A DNA stretch of 64,000 nucleotides from HXMU1420-2 sp017643305 (GCA_965217135.1 OZ244249.1:868001-932000); one strand, 5' to 3'. Counted from the first letter of the stretch, positions 27,399 to 36,019 are shown. The notes: generated from the sequence alone by a model not told the origin. Numbers and translations: made by a program.

Positions 27399-27530
27399 GG
27401 GTGAGCCTCGGGATAGTTTCACCTTTTGTGAAACTCGGCGCCGGGCAGGTCAAGCCGAACGGCGTTCAATTCCGGTGCAGGAGCCTGAATTCAGCTTTGT
27501 TTTCTGTTGATTTTCGGCAGATCGCCGAGG

Positions 27531-27836
27531 TTAGCTGCAGGATTTGGCTGCGCGCTGGCTGAAGGTCTTGTAGTTTTTCCAAAGCTTTTCATCGCTCGGG
27601 CGGCTTGATTGCCGCACCACCTGGGCCTCATGCGGGTCACTGAAAAACTTGGCGGCCCGTTTGCGTTCCAGCCGGGACATGCTGTCCTTGGCGACCTTGT
27701 CGATGCACCTGCATAATTTGCGGCTCGCCGCTGGACGGTTGGCCTTCAGGCAGGCATTCTCAATGAAGCCCGCTTCAACCGGCGCGCCGTTCATGACGGC
27801 CAAAAACCCAATTGCGCAAACCAGACCGCGCACCAT
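27531..27836 (-). CDS. Small secreted conserved hypothetical protein (101 aa)
   Basis: A signal peptide covers about residues 1-21. The mature part has four cysteines (N-A-C-L-K, L-C-R-C-I, and the terminal K-S-C-S) and a conserved K-F-F-S-D-P-H-E-A-Q-V-V-R-Q pattern. I know close relatives in Rhodobacteraceae, sometimes labelled 'arginine transporter', a name the sequence does not justify. Start ATG at 27836 lies inside the 3' end of the Hint-protein frame, a 62-bp overlap. Function unknown. Confidence 0.65.
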   Translation of the reverse strand: MVRGLVCAIGFLAVMNGAPVEAGFIENACLKANRPAASRKLCRCIDKVAKDSMSRLERKRAAKFFSDPHEAQVVRQSSRPSDEKLWKNYKTFSQRAAKSCS

Positions 27837-28935
27837 GGCCCTGCTCCTTCGATGATCCGGGCGGGATTTGCCCCCCGAACTCAGTATCGCGCGCACTATG
27901 CCGCAACCCTTCAAGCCGTTCAACACCACCTGCTTGCGCCACCAGCATTGCGGCCTCTTGCCGTGCCAGACATCGGCGAGCAGTTACCGAATGGCTGGCT
28001 TCCAGGTCTGCCAGTTCCGGGAAAAATCGCACCATGTCTGCAAACACACCTGGCGCCGCGCGGTTCACATGCAGGCTTTCGCTGGCCACGCCATTCGTAA
28101 AGATCACCTCGTGCCGGTCCAACAATAGGTGGAAATACTCCACCGGTACACGGCTCAGCACCCGCACCGCGTTACCATCGGCCAGATGTAGGGCCGGGAC
28201 CAGCACCTGACTTTCGCCAAAATGCAACTCCGTCGCCGGACTGTTCACCAGAACCCTGTGCTTTTGTGACACGATCAGGTCCCGCTCAGCCCCGAAATGC
28301 CCGGCAGCAATTTGCACCGGCGCAAACCGCCCGACCCCCAGCACATGCCGCCCGCCAACCCAGCGCAGCGGCTGCAGATCATGATCGGCGGTCTGGATCA
28401 GATCGCCAATCCGTAGCGTTTCGATCGGGCAGGGGCCGCGTGCGGTTTCGATAAGTGTGCCGCGGGCGAAACACATGGGCGTTGCATAGGCTGTCGCGGC
28501 AAATGTCGGCCCTTTGCTGGCCGACGCTATCATCAGCTCCACCCCCACCGGGGGAAAACCGCCCGGCCCTTCGACAAAGGCCAGCCCCTCGATCGTGCCA
28601 TAAGACGCTGTGGACTTGTTCACGTTGAACGCCACTGCGATCCACGAGTCCGTGCCATCGGTTAAAACGATGGAATATTCCGGCTCCACTTTGGTGTTGC
28701 CGCTATAGGTGACCCCATCAAAGCTCTGGTTCCCGTCCAGCCGCTGGCTGCCATCATTGTTCTGGAAATTCGGGTCGTTGTCGTTGATCCGCACCTCTTC
28801 CCAGGCGCTGGACTTAAACCTGATGGACGCCCCTTCCAAATGGGATCCATCGCCTTGCGTGACGCCGTCCAGCCGCTTGCCATCAGACACAGCGATCTGG
28901 GACTCGCCCAACGCGAAAATTGAATAGTCTGCCAT
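27775..28935 (-). CDS. Hint-domain (Hedgehog/intein-type) protein with extended C-terminus
   Basis: Residues 1-150 are a beta-rich region with D-G-x-Q-R-L-D-G-N-Q-S-F-D-G-V repeats. The Hint module starts at about residue 155 with C-F-A-R-G-T-L-I-E-T and continues with G-D-L-I-Q-T-A-D-H, P-L-R-W-V-G, and S-Q-K-H-R-V-L-V. This is the single Hint type abundant in Roseobacter genomes, where it follows secreted or surface domains; no splicing partner is needed. The last 35-40 residues look unlike the family and read into the signal-peptide region of the downstream gene, so the original stop may have been lost. Length 386 residues. Confidence 0.78.
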   Translation of the reverse strand: MADYSIFALGESQIAVSDGKRLDGVTQGDGSHLEGASIRFKSSAWEEVRINDNDPNFQNNDGSQRLDGNQSFDGVTYSGNTKVEPEYSIVLTDGTDSWIAVAFNVNKSTASYGTIEGLAFVEGPGGFPPVGVELMIASASKGPTFAATAYATPMCFARGTLIETARGPCPIETLRIGDLIQTADHDLQPLRWVGGRHVLGVGRFAPVQIAAGHFGAERDLIVSQKHRVLVNSPATELHFGESQVLVPALHLADGNAVRVLSRVPVEYFHLLLDRHEVIFTNGVASESLHVNRAAPGVFADMVRFFPELADLEASHSVTARRCLARQEAAMLVAQAGGVERLEGLRHSARDTEFGGQIPPGSSKEQGHGARSGLRNWVFGRHERRAG

Positions 28936-29118
28936 AACCTCTGCACTCGTAACATTTCAACCGCGCCCAGGCGTCGCAAGCCCGAGCGATTGTTTACTAT
29001 TTGAAACCATATTGTGTCCGTATTCGGGACACGATTGTGGCTTCCATACGGCAAACCCCCTGCAGGCTGGTGAAATCTCGAATGATGATGCGTTCGCCAC
29101 AAACCCTGCAATCTTAAC

Positions 29119-29154
29119 GGCCGCGTCTTGCACACCGGCCGCGTCTTGCACATA
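29119..29154 (+). repeat. 18-bp tandem duplication upstream of lepA, in a 327-bp gene-free stretch
   Basis: GGCCGCGTCTTGCACA occurs at 29119-29134 and again at 29137-29152, an 18-bp period. The gap 28936-29262 between the Hint gene and lepA also holds an inverted repeat GTGTCC-7-GGACAC at about 29013-29031. No gene is seen in the gap; it should carry the divergent promoters of both genes. Confidence 0.7.
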
Positions 29155-29262
29155 GGTAAAGCGCATGGCGTTTGGCACCCGTTCCACTTGCGCAAAACTG
29201 CCGCTCCGCGGAAATGTACACGCCCCATTGACCAGGTGCGAAAACCCTTCCATATCCCCAAC

Positions 29263-31062
29263 ATGACCGAGCTCGCCCATATCCGCAATTTCTCCATCGT
29301 CGCCCATATCGACCACGGGAAATCTACGCTTGCCGACCGCCTGATCCAGGAGACGAACACTGTCGCCGACCGGGACATGAAGGAACAGCTGCTGGACAGT
29401 ATGGACATTGAACGCGAACGTGGCATCACCATCAAGGCGAATACTGTCCGCATCGATTACACCGCCGAAGATGGTCAGGAATACGTCCTGAACCTGATAG
29501 ACACCCCCGGTCATGTGGACTTTGCTTATGAGGTGTCGCGGAGTATGCGCGCGGTCGAAGGCTCCCTCCTGGTCGTGGACTCGACCCAAGGGGTGGAAGC
29601 GCAGACGCTTGCCAATGTTTACCAAGCCATCGACGCGGACCACGAAATTGTCCCGGTGCTGAACAAGATCGACCTGCCCGCTTCCGACTGTGATCGCGTG
29701 GCTGAACAGATCGAAGACGTGATCGGCATCGACGCCAGCGGCGCAATCCAGGTATCGGCCAAAACCGGCGTTGGCATCCGTGAAGTGTTGGAGGCCGTCG
29801 TCGCCGAACTCCCTGCGCCCGAGGGCGACCGCGATGCACCGCTCAAGGCCATGCTGGTGGACAGCTGGTATGACGCCTATCTAGGGGTCATTGTCCTGAT
29901 CCGCGTGATGGATGGCGTGCTGAAGAAAGGCGAACGTGTCCGCTTCCTGTCCAACAATACGGTGCACCATGTGGATCGCATCGGCGTGTTCCGGCCTGAA
30001 ATGACCACGATTGATGAGCTTGGCCCTGGCGAGATCGGGTTCCTGACCGCGTCCATCAAACAGGTGCGCGACACCCGCGTGGGCGACACCATCACGCATG
30101 AGAAAAAGGGTGCTGACCAGCCACTGCCAGGCTTCAAACCTTCCGTGCCTGTGGTCTTTTGTGGTCTCTTCCCCGTCGACAGCGCCGAATTCGAAGACCT
30201 TCGCGACGCCATTGAAAAACTGGCGCTGAACGACGCCTCCTTTTCCTTTGAAATGGAGACCTCTGCCGCGCTGGGTTTCGGCTTCCGCTGCGGGTTCCTC
30301 GGCCTGCTACACCTCGAGGTCATTCGCGACCGTATTGAACGCGAGTTCGACATCGAATTGATCACCACCGCGCCTAGCGTGGTTTACCACATCTATATGC
30401 GCGATGGGTCCATGCAGGAACTGCACAACCCCGCCGACATGCCCGACCTGACCCATGTTGACCACGTGGAAGAACCCCGCATCAAGGCGACCATCTTGGT
30501 GCCGGACGAATATCTGGGCGACGTCCTGAAGCTGTGCCAGGACCGCCGCGGTATTCAGGAAGACCTCACTTATGCCGGCAGCCGCGCGATGGTGGTCTAT
30601 GATCTGCCGCTGAACGAAGTGGTCTTCGATTTTTACGATAGGCTGAAATCGGTCACCAAGGGCTATGCGAGCTTCGATTATCAGCTTACCGGCTACCGGA
30701 CGGACAGCCTGGTTAAAATGCAGGTTCTGGTGAACGACGAACCAGTCGACGCGCTTTCCATGATGGTCCACCGCGACCGTGCAGAAATGCGCGGCCGGGC
30801 CATGTGTGAAAAGCTCAAGGACCTGATCCCGCGCCACATGTTCAAAATCCCGATCCAGGCGGCGATAGGCGGCAAGGTAATCGCCCGTGAAACACTGTCC
30901 GCCCTGCGCAAAGACGTGACCGCCAAATGCTACGGTGGCGATGCGACCCGCAAACGCAAGCTCTTGGACAAGCAGAGAGCGGGTAAGAAAAAGATGCGCC
31001 AGTTTGGGAAAGTAGACATCCCGCAGGAGGCGTTTATTTCTGCGCTGAAAATGGACGGCTAA
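29263..31062 (+). CDS. lepA: Elongation factor 4 (LepA)
   Basis: Ribosome-associated GTPase that back-translocates or remodels stalled ribosomes. The G1 motif is A-H-I-D-H-G-K-S-T. R-G-I-T-I-K-A, D-T-P-G-H-V-D-F and N-K-I-D-L-P follow in order, and the LepA-specific C-terminal domain ends G-K-V-D-I-P-Q-E-A-F. Length from ATG 29263 is exactly 599 residues, the family norm; the frame extends 45 codons upstream without homology. It appears monocistronic. Confidence 0.97.
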   Translation: MTELAHIRNFSIVAHIDHGKSTLADRLIQETNTVADRDMKEQLLDSMDIERERGITIKANTVRIDYTAEDGQEYVLNLIDTPGHVDFAYEVSRSMRAVEGSLLVVDSTQGVEAQTLANVYQAIDADHEIVPVLNKIDLPASDCDRVAEQIEDVIGIDASGAIQVSAKTGVGIREVLEAVVAELPAPEGDRDAPLKAMLVDSWYDAYLGVIVLIRVMDGVLKKGERVRFLSNNTVHHVDRIGVFRPEMTTIDELGPGEIGFLTASIKQVRDTRVGDTITHEKKGADQPLPGFKPSVPVVFCGLFPVDSAEFEDLRDAIEKLALNDASFSFEMETSAALGFGFRCGFLGLLHLEVIRDRIEREFDIELITTAPSVVYHIYMRDGSMQELHNPADMPDLTHVDHVEEPRIKATILVPDEYLGDVLKLCQDRRGIQEDLTYAGSRAMVVYDLPLNEVVFDFYDRLKSVTKGYASFDYQLTGYRTDSLVKMQVLVNDEPVDALSMMVHRDRAEMRGRAMCEKLKDLIPRHMFKIPIQAAIGGKVIARETLSALRKDVTAKCYGGDATRKRKLLDKQRAGKKKMRQFGKVDIPQEAFISALKMDG

Positions 31063-31181
31063 AAGCTGTCATTTTAAGATCGAGTGCGGGGGCTGGGTTT
31101 CCACATACCGATTCACCCCGGCCAAACGTCAGCCAGCTGCTGCCTGCAATCCATTAATCTTTGGGCTGCGACCCGTCTTAA

Positions 31182-31394
31182 ATGCCCAGGGTTTTCCGCC
31201 AAGACGGTTTCCGCTTCTTCTTCCACCCCAACGAAGGCGATCCCGGCGAACCAGTCCACATTGACGTCATCAAGGATGGCGCTGAGGTAAGGTTGTTGCT
31301 CGGGCGGCCTGTTAACTCTGTGAGGGGCACTTGCTCTGACGTCCGGAGCCTGCCCAGTTCTGTAGATATTCCGGGTTGGACCGGTGTGCGGTGA
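31182..31394 (+). pseudogene. DUF4160 gene remnant
   Basis: The first 38 or so residues match DUF4160 well: M-P-R-V-F-R, G-F-R-F-F-F, N-E-G-D-P-x-E-P-V-H-I. The remaining 30 residues up to the TGA at 31392-31394 have no family resemblance; intact members are about 80-95 residues with a conserved helical C-terminus. DUF4160 genes often sit beside a DUF2442 gene in toxin-antitoxin-like pairs; no partner is visible here. I read it as a 3'-decayed gene. Confidence 0.6.
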
Positions 31395-31460
31395 GTTTCA
31401 CCCATGCTGAGGAGCCATATTCCATTTTTCTCGCTCAATTTCTCATCCATTGCGTACAAG

Positions 31461-31634
31461 ATGCATCAGATTTTCGCTCTAATGTTGATTATTCAAATCT
31501 TTATCAACGCGACCATTGCTGGGGCCTCAATCATCACCGCCCTGACGATGGTGTTTGAAACAGCCTAGCCTCTGGTGATCTCGGGATTGATCGGGTTCGT
31601 GTTATCCGTCCCCGTGTATTGGTCGATCGCGCGG
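31461..31634 (+). pseudogene. Small two-helix membrane protein interrupted by an amber codon
   Basis: From ATG 31461 the frame encodes a hydrophobic helix, then TAG at 31566-31568. The same frame continues in register with a second helix (G-L-I-G-F-V-L-S-V-P-V-Y-W) and an A-R end. The two-helix shape with V-P-V-x-W near the end matches small membrane proteins of about 60 residues that are common in Rhodobacteraceae. The family position of the stop is plausibly a tryptophan (TGG to TAG). No good ribosome-binding site precedes it. The frame stays open to 31751, across a terminator hairpin. Confidence 0.5.
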
Positions 31635-31658
31635 GGCGCGATGCGGGTGTTAGGATCT

Positions 31659-31694
31659 CAAAAAGAGACCCGGCGCGGTAACGCGCCGGGGTCT
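31659..31694 (-). terminator. Terminator of the small zinc-ribbon gene
   Basis: A long stem pairs 31666-31677 (AGACCCGGCGCG) with 31682-31694, with one bulged base. On the minus strand it is followed by CTTTTTG, giving a Rho-independent terminator about 100 bp past the stop of the 55-residue gene at 31792. On the plus strand there is no T-run. Confidence 0.6.
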
Positions 31695-31791
31695 TGGGGT
31701 GGTCATACCACCATAAAACAGGATGCGCATTGTCTGCGGGACTTGGCTTAAATGTCTTCTGTACTCGTAATAGTGCCCTGAAATATCGGGC

Positions 31792-31959
31792 TTAAATAAA
31801 AAATGCTGCCATGACCAAAATCGCTACGGTAGCTGTCCCACCGATTAGAGGACCCAGCCGTTGCCAACCAGGTTTGCGATCATAACACTGTCCACAATGA
31901 TCTCCACTCAAACGCATCCGATGGCCGCAAGCGCGGCATCGAAAGACTCTTACTGCCAT
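31792..31959 (-). CDS. 55-aa zinc-ribbon plus membrane-anchor protein
   Basis: The ATG at 31957-31959 follows GAAAGGAAC, a good ribosome-binding site. The N-terminal half has C-R-A-C-G-H-R and C-G-Q-C-Y, two C-x2-C knuckles 12 residues apart, as in a zinc ribbon. The C-terminal 20 residues form a single membrane helix ending in F-F-I. I recall proteins of this layout as unnamed small proteins of the Roseobacter group. Likely membrane-anchored with the ribbon in the cytoplasm; function unknown. It has its own terminator. Confidence 0.7.
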   Translation of the reverse strand: MAVRVFRCRACGHRMRLSGDHCGQCYDRKPGWQRLGPLIGGTATVAILVMAAFFI

Positions 31960-32221
31960 GTTCCTTTCTCGTGGCGACCGAAGCGGTCAGGCCAATATTA
32001 TTATGACTTTTGAATTGGGGCGAGCCTATCGTACCTAATCCTGTCTGCAACCTGCATTTGTGGTTTTGCCCGTATAATTTGTAGGCAGTTTGTGGAATTT
32101 CTAGCCGATTGGATTGCGATGTAAGTTCTTATGATTGCAAACTTTTTCAAGATACTTCTTGAAGTTGTTTTTTGCGCACCAGAATGTCTGCTAAGGTAGT
32201 GGAAACACCTAGGAGACGGAT

Positions 32222-32614
32222 ATGCCACTCACTGTGAAAGACATGATGCAAGCGGCCAACGCAGTGGTCGAACGAATTGACGGGGCCCGGGCGCAGGCGC
32301 TGGTGGAGGAAGGCGCGCTGCTGCTGGACATCCGCGATGCACCGGAGCTGGAGAAAACTGGCCGCGCCACCAATTCGCATCACATCCCTCGCGGCATGCT
32401 GGAGTTTCGCGCTGATCCAGACACGCCGTTCCATGATCCGGAGCTGCGGCGCGATCGTCCGATTGTTCTGCACTGCGCAAGCGGTGGGCGGGCGGCTTTG
32501 GCGGGTAAGCTACTGAAAGATATGGGCTATGAAGCTGTTTACAATATGGGCGGGTTCAAGGACTGGATCGAAGCCGGTGGATCGGTGGCGGAACCGGTTG
32601 ACCCTGGCATGTGA
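32222..32614 (+). CDS. Rhodanese-like domain protein
   Basis: A single rhodanese domain of 130 residues. The active-site loop is C-A-S-G-G-R, with the catalytic cysteine in the usual place after I-V-L-H. L-L-L-D-I-R-D precedes it, and a Y-N-M-G-G-F-K-D-W-I-E-A-G end matches the family. It probably carries sulfur as a persulfide in the cytoplasm. AGGAGACGGAT provides a good ribosome-binding site. The stop is 1 bp from the convergent hydrolase stop. Confidence 0.88.
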   Translation: MPLTVKDMMQAANAVVERIDGARAQALVEEGALLLDIRDAPELEKTGRATNSHHIPRGMLEFRADPDTPFHDPELRRDRPIVLHCASGGRAALAGKLLKDMGYEAVYNMGGFKDWIEAGGSVAEPVDPGM

Positions 32615-32615
32615 C

Positions 32616-33374
32616 CTAGGCTGACAGGAACACGCGGACGGCTGCCTCGAATTCTTTTGGCTTGTCCGCGTGCAGCCAGTGGCTGGCGCCTTTCAACCGG
32701 GCAAAGCGCGCGGACGGGAACAGGGCGCGTATCTTGGCACGGTGTTCGGGCAGGACGTAGTTGGATTCGGCCCCGGCCAAAAACAAAGCGGAGCCGGTGA
32801 ACTGCCCGTCGATATCGGGAAAGGTCATGATGTCGGGCATATCCTGCGCCAGCACGTCGAGGTTCAGCTTCCAACGCCGGGCGGCCAGGTCCAGCGATTG
32901 GGTGAAAAACCCTTGCAGCGCGGGGTCCACGCCAGCTGCCGCAAGCTGTGCTGTAACCTCCGACCGTTTGGTCACATTAGACAGGTCCACTGACCGCATG
33001 GCGTCGATGAATGGCATTTGGCTGTGGGTGTAGGCCACTGGCGCGATGTCTGCCACGATCAGCCGACGCAGCAGATCCGGCCGGGTCAAAGCCAGAACCA
33101 TGGCGGTTTTGCCGCCCATCGAATGACCCAAAAGGTCAGCATGACCACCCAGGCTTTCGATAACTTCGGCCAGATCGGCTGCCATGTCCTGATAGTTGTG
33201 AGTTTCGGTCCAGGCGGATTGTCCATGGTTGCGCATGTCCACCGCGACCACCTGGCGGGCATCGGACAAGCCTTTGGCGATGGCGCCCCAATTGCGGGCG
33301 GACCCAAAAAGACCATGGGCGATGACCAGCGGCCGGGCGTCAGTAGATACTCCATAGATGTTCAGGTTCAACAT
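32616..33374 (-). CDS. Alpha/beta hydrolase, YbfF-like esterase
   Basis: Serine hydrolase of 252 residues from ATG 33374. H-G-L-F-G-S-A-R-N-W gives the oxyanion loop, G-H-S-M-G-G the nucleophile elbow, and a late S-H-W-L-H the catalytic histidine. D-M-R-N-H-G-Q-S is typical of the YbfF/ABHD11 acyl-esterase group. No signal peptide. A longer in-frame start (33464) would overlap the divergent gene at 33454. The substrate is probably a short acyl ester, not determined. Confidence 0.85.
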   Translation of the reverse strand: MLNLNIYGVSTDARPLVIAHGLFGSARNWGAIAKGLSDARQVVAVDMRNHGQSAWTETHNYQDMAADLAEVIESLGGHADLLGHSMGGKTAMVLALTRPDLLRRLIVADIAPVAYTHSQMPFIDAMRSVDLSNVTKRSEVTAQLAAAGVDPALQGFFTQSLDLAARRWKLNLDVLAQDMPDIMTFPDIDGQFTGSALFLAGAESNYVLPEHRAKIRALFPSARFARLKGASHWLHADKPKEFEAAVRVFLSA

Positions 33375-33453
33375 GCGTCCGTGATACGAACCCGGACACC
33401 AGGACGCCAGCGTCTTGTTGTCGGTAGGTGACCGGCGTAACCTGCTTGGCGGA

Positions 33454-33828
33454 ATGTCAGACACACATGAAACATCGGAAACCTACGCCGATCTGCTTCT
33501 GTTGATGAAGGAGAAGCTGCGCGTGCGGGGTCAGACATTGGGTGCGGCGATGGACCGGGCCCGGCACCGTATGCCGCGCCGGATCCGGCGTGCGCTGGAC
33601 AGGCTTGCAGAGGCAGAAGCGTTGTCAGCCAACCCAAGGCTGCGGCTGATGTTGGATCAGACAGTGCTGGACCAGGCCGAACGGGACGTGCGGGCCTATC
33701 TGGCCGAAATTGACCCGGCCGATGAACGCAAGGGGTGGTATCTGGGCATTCTGGCCGGGCTGACTGTCAACCTTCTGACATTGGGTGTTCTGCTGATCGC
33801 GGTGCTGTTGTGGCGCGGTTACCTGTGA
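33454..33828 (+). CDS. Hypothetical C-terminally membrane-anchored protein (124 aa)
   Basis: From ATG 33454, an R-rich amphipathic N-terminal region of about 95 residues is followed by one membrane helix (about 98-120, L-A-G-L-T-V-N-L-L-T-L-G-V-L-L-I-A-V-L-L) and a short tail, a tail-anchored layout. No domain is recognised. It is divergent from the esterase gene and overlaps at its 3' end the decayed DUF817 gene on the other strand by 62 bp. Confidence 0.55.
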   Translation: MSDTHETSETYADLLLLMKEKLRVRGQTLGAAMDRARHRMPRRIRRALDRLAEAEALSANPRLRLMLDQTVLDQAERDVRAYLAEIDPADERKGWYLGILAGLTVNLLTLGVLLIAVLLWRGYL

Positions 33829-34588
33829 TCGACTGATGGTACAGCGCATCGCGGTAAATCAGGGTCACAGCTGCAAAGCTGACATACAGCAACAGGTACC
33901 ATGATCCCATCTTTGCAAAGCTGACCCAATCCGGTCCGGTTATCCTGCATAAATCCACGTACCTGTCCTCGTGCCCACATTTTCGGCAATCCATAGGAAA
34001 ATACTGGACAGGAACGCGGCCAGCGGCAGCGGTATCCAGCGGTCATATTTGCCGATCCGGTACCAGATGTGCGTGCGCCAGAACCGCAGGACAGAGCCTG
34101 CAAGCAAGGCGATCCGGATATCGGGCAGGTAATGGTGCGAAAAGAAATTTATGCAGATCGCCGCCGCCAACGCGATGGTCCATGAAAAAGGCGGGTAGGG
34201 GGCAAATCGCATGTCGAAAATGCAGATCACCCGCACCATGTAGGACCCGACCGAGGCATGCATGAACCCCGAAAACAGCGGCACGCTCCAGAGTTTGAAA
34301 AACGCAGGCTCCAGATAGCTCCAACTGCCCGCGTTGACCTTTAAAAGCTCCATCGCTGTACCGGTCAGGTGGAACCGCAGGATGGCCTTGGGTTCCTGCA
34401 ATTTTTCCAGCCGGAACAGCAGGAATGCGACCTGGATCGTCACCGCGTAGATCAACAGGGCGTCGTGACGGCGAAGCGCCCATGCACCTGACCAGTTCGA
34501 TCAGCCAACCGGGCAGCGCGCCGCGTACAGCATCGCCCAGGGCGCGTTCCAGCTTGCGCGTTTTGTTCCAACCGGACTTAGCGTGCAT
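33767..34588 (-). pseudogene. Degenerate DUF817 membrane protein gene
   Basis: Three reading frames together make a DUF817 protein. The N-terminus (about 34588-34490) gives L-E-R-A-L-G-D then L-P-G-W-L-I-E-L-V. The core, from about 34465 to 33943 in another frame, gives F-H-L-T-G-T-A-M-E-L-L-K-V, V-P-L-F-S-G-F-M-H-A-S-V-G-S-Y and F-F-S-H-H-Y-L-P-D. The C-terminus in a third frame gives W-V-S-F-A-K-M-G-S-W-Y-L-L-L-Y-V. The segment holding the expected first membrane helix (about 35 residues) is missing between the first two blocks. I judge the gene inactive. Confidence 0.7.
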
Positions 34589-34595
34589 CGTGCGG

Positions 34596-35390
34596 TTAGC
34601 GGGCCACCACCGGGCGCGCCATGATCAATTCAATGTCCCACCCGTCGAGAAGGGTGTGAAAGGATTGCCGAACCTTTTGATCAGTAATCACGGCGTCGAT
34701 GTCGGTGGGCTGGCAGGCCACGATGGGCGCACTTTCCCCGAACTTGGTGTGGTCGGCCACCACCAGAACCCTCCGAGACCAAGAGGCGACCGCACGGGCA
34801 AGCCCGGCCTCTTCACTCCCTGCTAGCAGAAAACCGCCCCGTTCATCGATCCCGTCAACGGATAGAACGGCGGTGTCTAGGTTGAAGCGCTGTACGAATT
34901 CCAACGTTTCGGGTCCGAATGCGCCGCCTTCCACGTTGCGCATTTCGCCACCTGCCAGAAACACCCGGTTGCCATTGATCCCCACCAGCGCCTGCGCGGC
35001 ATGCAGGCCATTGGTGACAACGGTGAGGTTGCGGTGCTGGCGCAGGGCCTGTGCCACATGCGCGGTGGTGGAGCCGACATCAAGGAAAAGGCATGTGCCG
35101 TCCTGGATCAGGGACGCAGCGGTCTGGCCAATGCGGGCCTTTTCACACGATCGGTGCGACAGACGGGACGCAACCGGTTGGCTCGCTTCGGGGTTGACCA
35201 GGTATACGCCACCATGGACGCGGCGCACGACGCCAGTCTTTGCAAGAGACTTTATGGTGCGACGGACGGTTTCTTCGCTGACCCGCAACGTTTCAGCCAG
35301 GTTGGCTGTGCGGGCCGTACCGCCGATATTGCGCAATGTTTCCAGTAGTTCGACTTCGCGGTGTGTTGCGTATCTCTCCAGCTGTGACAT
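34596..35390 (-). CDS. DeoR-family transcriptional regulator
   Basis: N-terminal DeoR helix-turn-helix (residues about 8-60, with L-A-E-T-L-R-V-S-E-E-T-V-R-R-T-I-K-S-L) and a C-terminal sugar-phosphate sensing domain with D-V-G-S-T-T, V-V-T-N-G-L and D-H-T-K-F-G. Length 264 residues. It is divergent from the ABC importer operon starting at 36020, which it may control, though 630 bp separate them and the importer is of peptide type rather than sugar type. Effector unknown. Confidence 0.88.
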   Translation of the reverse strand: MSQLERYATHREVELLETLRNIGGTARTANLAETLRVSEETVRRTIKSLAKTGVVRRVHGGVYLVNPEASQPVASRLSHRSCEKARIGQTAASLIQDGTCLFLDVGSTTAHVAQALRQHRNLTVVTNGLHAAQALVGINGNRVFLAGGEMRNVEGGAFGPETLEFVQRFNLDTAVLSVDGIDERGGFLLAGSEEAGLARAVASWSRRVLVVADHTKFGESAPIVACQPTDIDAVITDQKVRQSFHTLLDGWDIELIMARPVVAR

Positions 35391-36019
35391 TACTTATTCT
35401 CCCTGCCAACGCGTAAACGGGTAACGTATTACGACCCATTTGTCAGGGATGTTTTCCGGCATTCGCGTCCTTGCGCTCGGCACGGCGGCTGAACGGGCGC
35501 AGGGATTGCCCGAGGACGGGCAAACTCGTGCAAAAATTAACAAAAACCCAAGAAACTTCACAAAGTGCTTGATTCGAATCGTCCAAGCAGACCTCCTCTG
35601 AATTGGCTACGATTTTGTGAGACTGCCCGAATGGTATCGTATGACCTGAAACAACCTTCAGGACAGGACCGCTGGATATATTTTGAAATTCAGTGGGTTG
35701 ATCTGTGCGTCCGGCACCATGGTGGTCGGCTGACTTTGGGCCATGAGCGCGGTTTGCCCAAGCAGAGAACACAGCCTGCCGGGGTGAAAAACTGGGCAAA
35801 AACGGGGCGTTTCATAAAACCGCTACCAGATAGCAGCAAAAGACCCGCATCGGGCCTACAGGCCGAACACGACCATCTGGGGACTTGGGGGGGCTTCGGC
35901 CGGAGCGTGGGTCATCAGAGATGTACCAGGTCTTTCCCCAGTTCAGGCGGCCGTTCATGGGTGCCGGACCGGAGCCGAAGGTTGAACTGCAAGTTAAATA
36001 CTCACCGACAGGAGATATC
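35391..36019. other. 629-bp gene-free region between deoR and the ABC importer
   Basis: No convincing gene on either strand. It contains a 10-bp palindrome GATTCGAATC at 35571-35580 and the AGGAGA ribosome-binding site of the binding-protein gene just before 36020. It presumably carries both divergent promoters and a long leader for the importer operon. Confidence 0.4.

Noticed and set aside
28300..28480. Intein-type protein splicing in the Hint protein
   Set aside because: The Hint module is close to the end of the protein with no recognisable C-terminal splice junction or extein; this group is not known to splice.
29119..29154. Possible CRISPR-like repeat
   Set aside because: Only two copies with a 2-bp gap and no spacers; it is a simple tandem duplication.
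31666..31694. Hairpin as a plus-strand terminator for the amber-interrupted gene
   Set aside because: There is no T-run on the plus-strand side; the run of T lies on the minus-strand side, matching the zinc-ribbon gene.
35571..35580. GATTCGAATC as the DeoR operator
   Set aside because: It is a single short palindrome about 180 bp from deoR and 440 bp from the importer; DeoR sites are usually repeated, and nothing ties it to this regulator.
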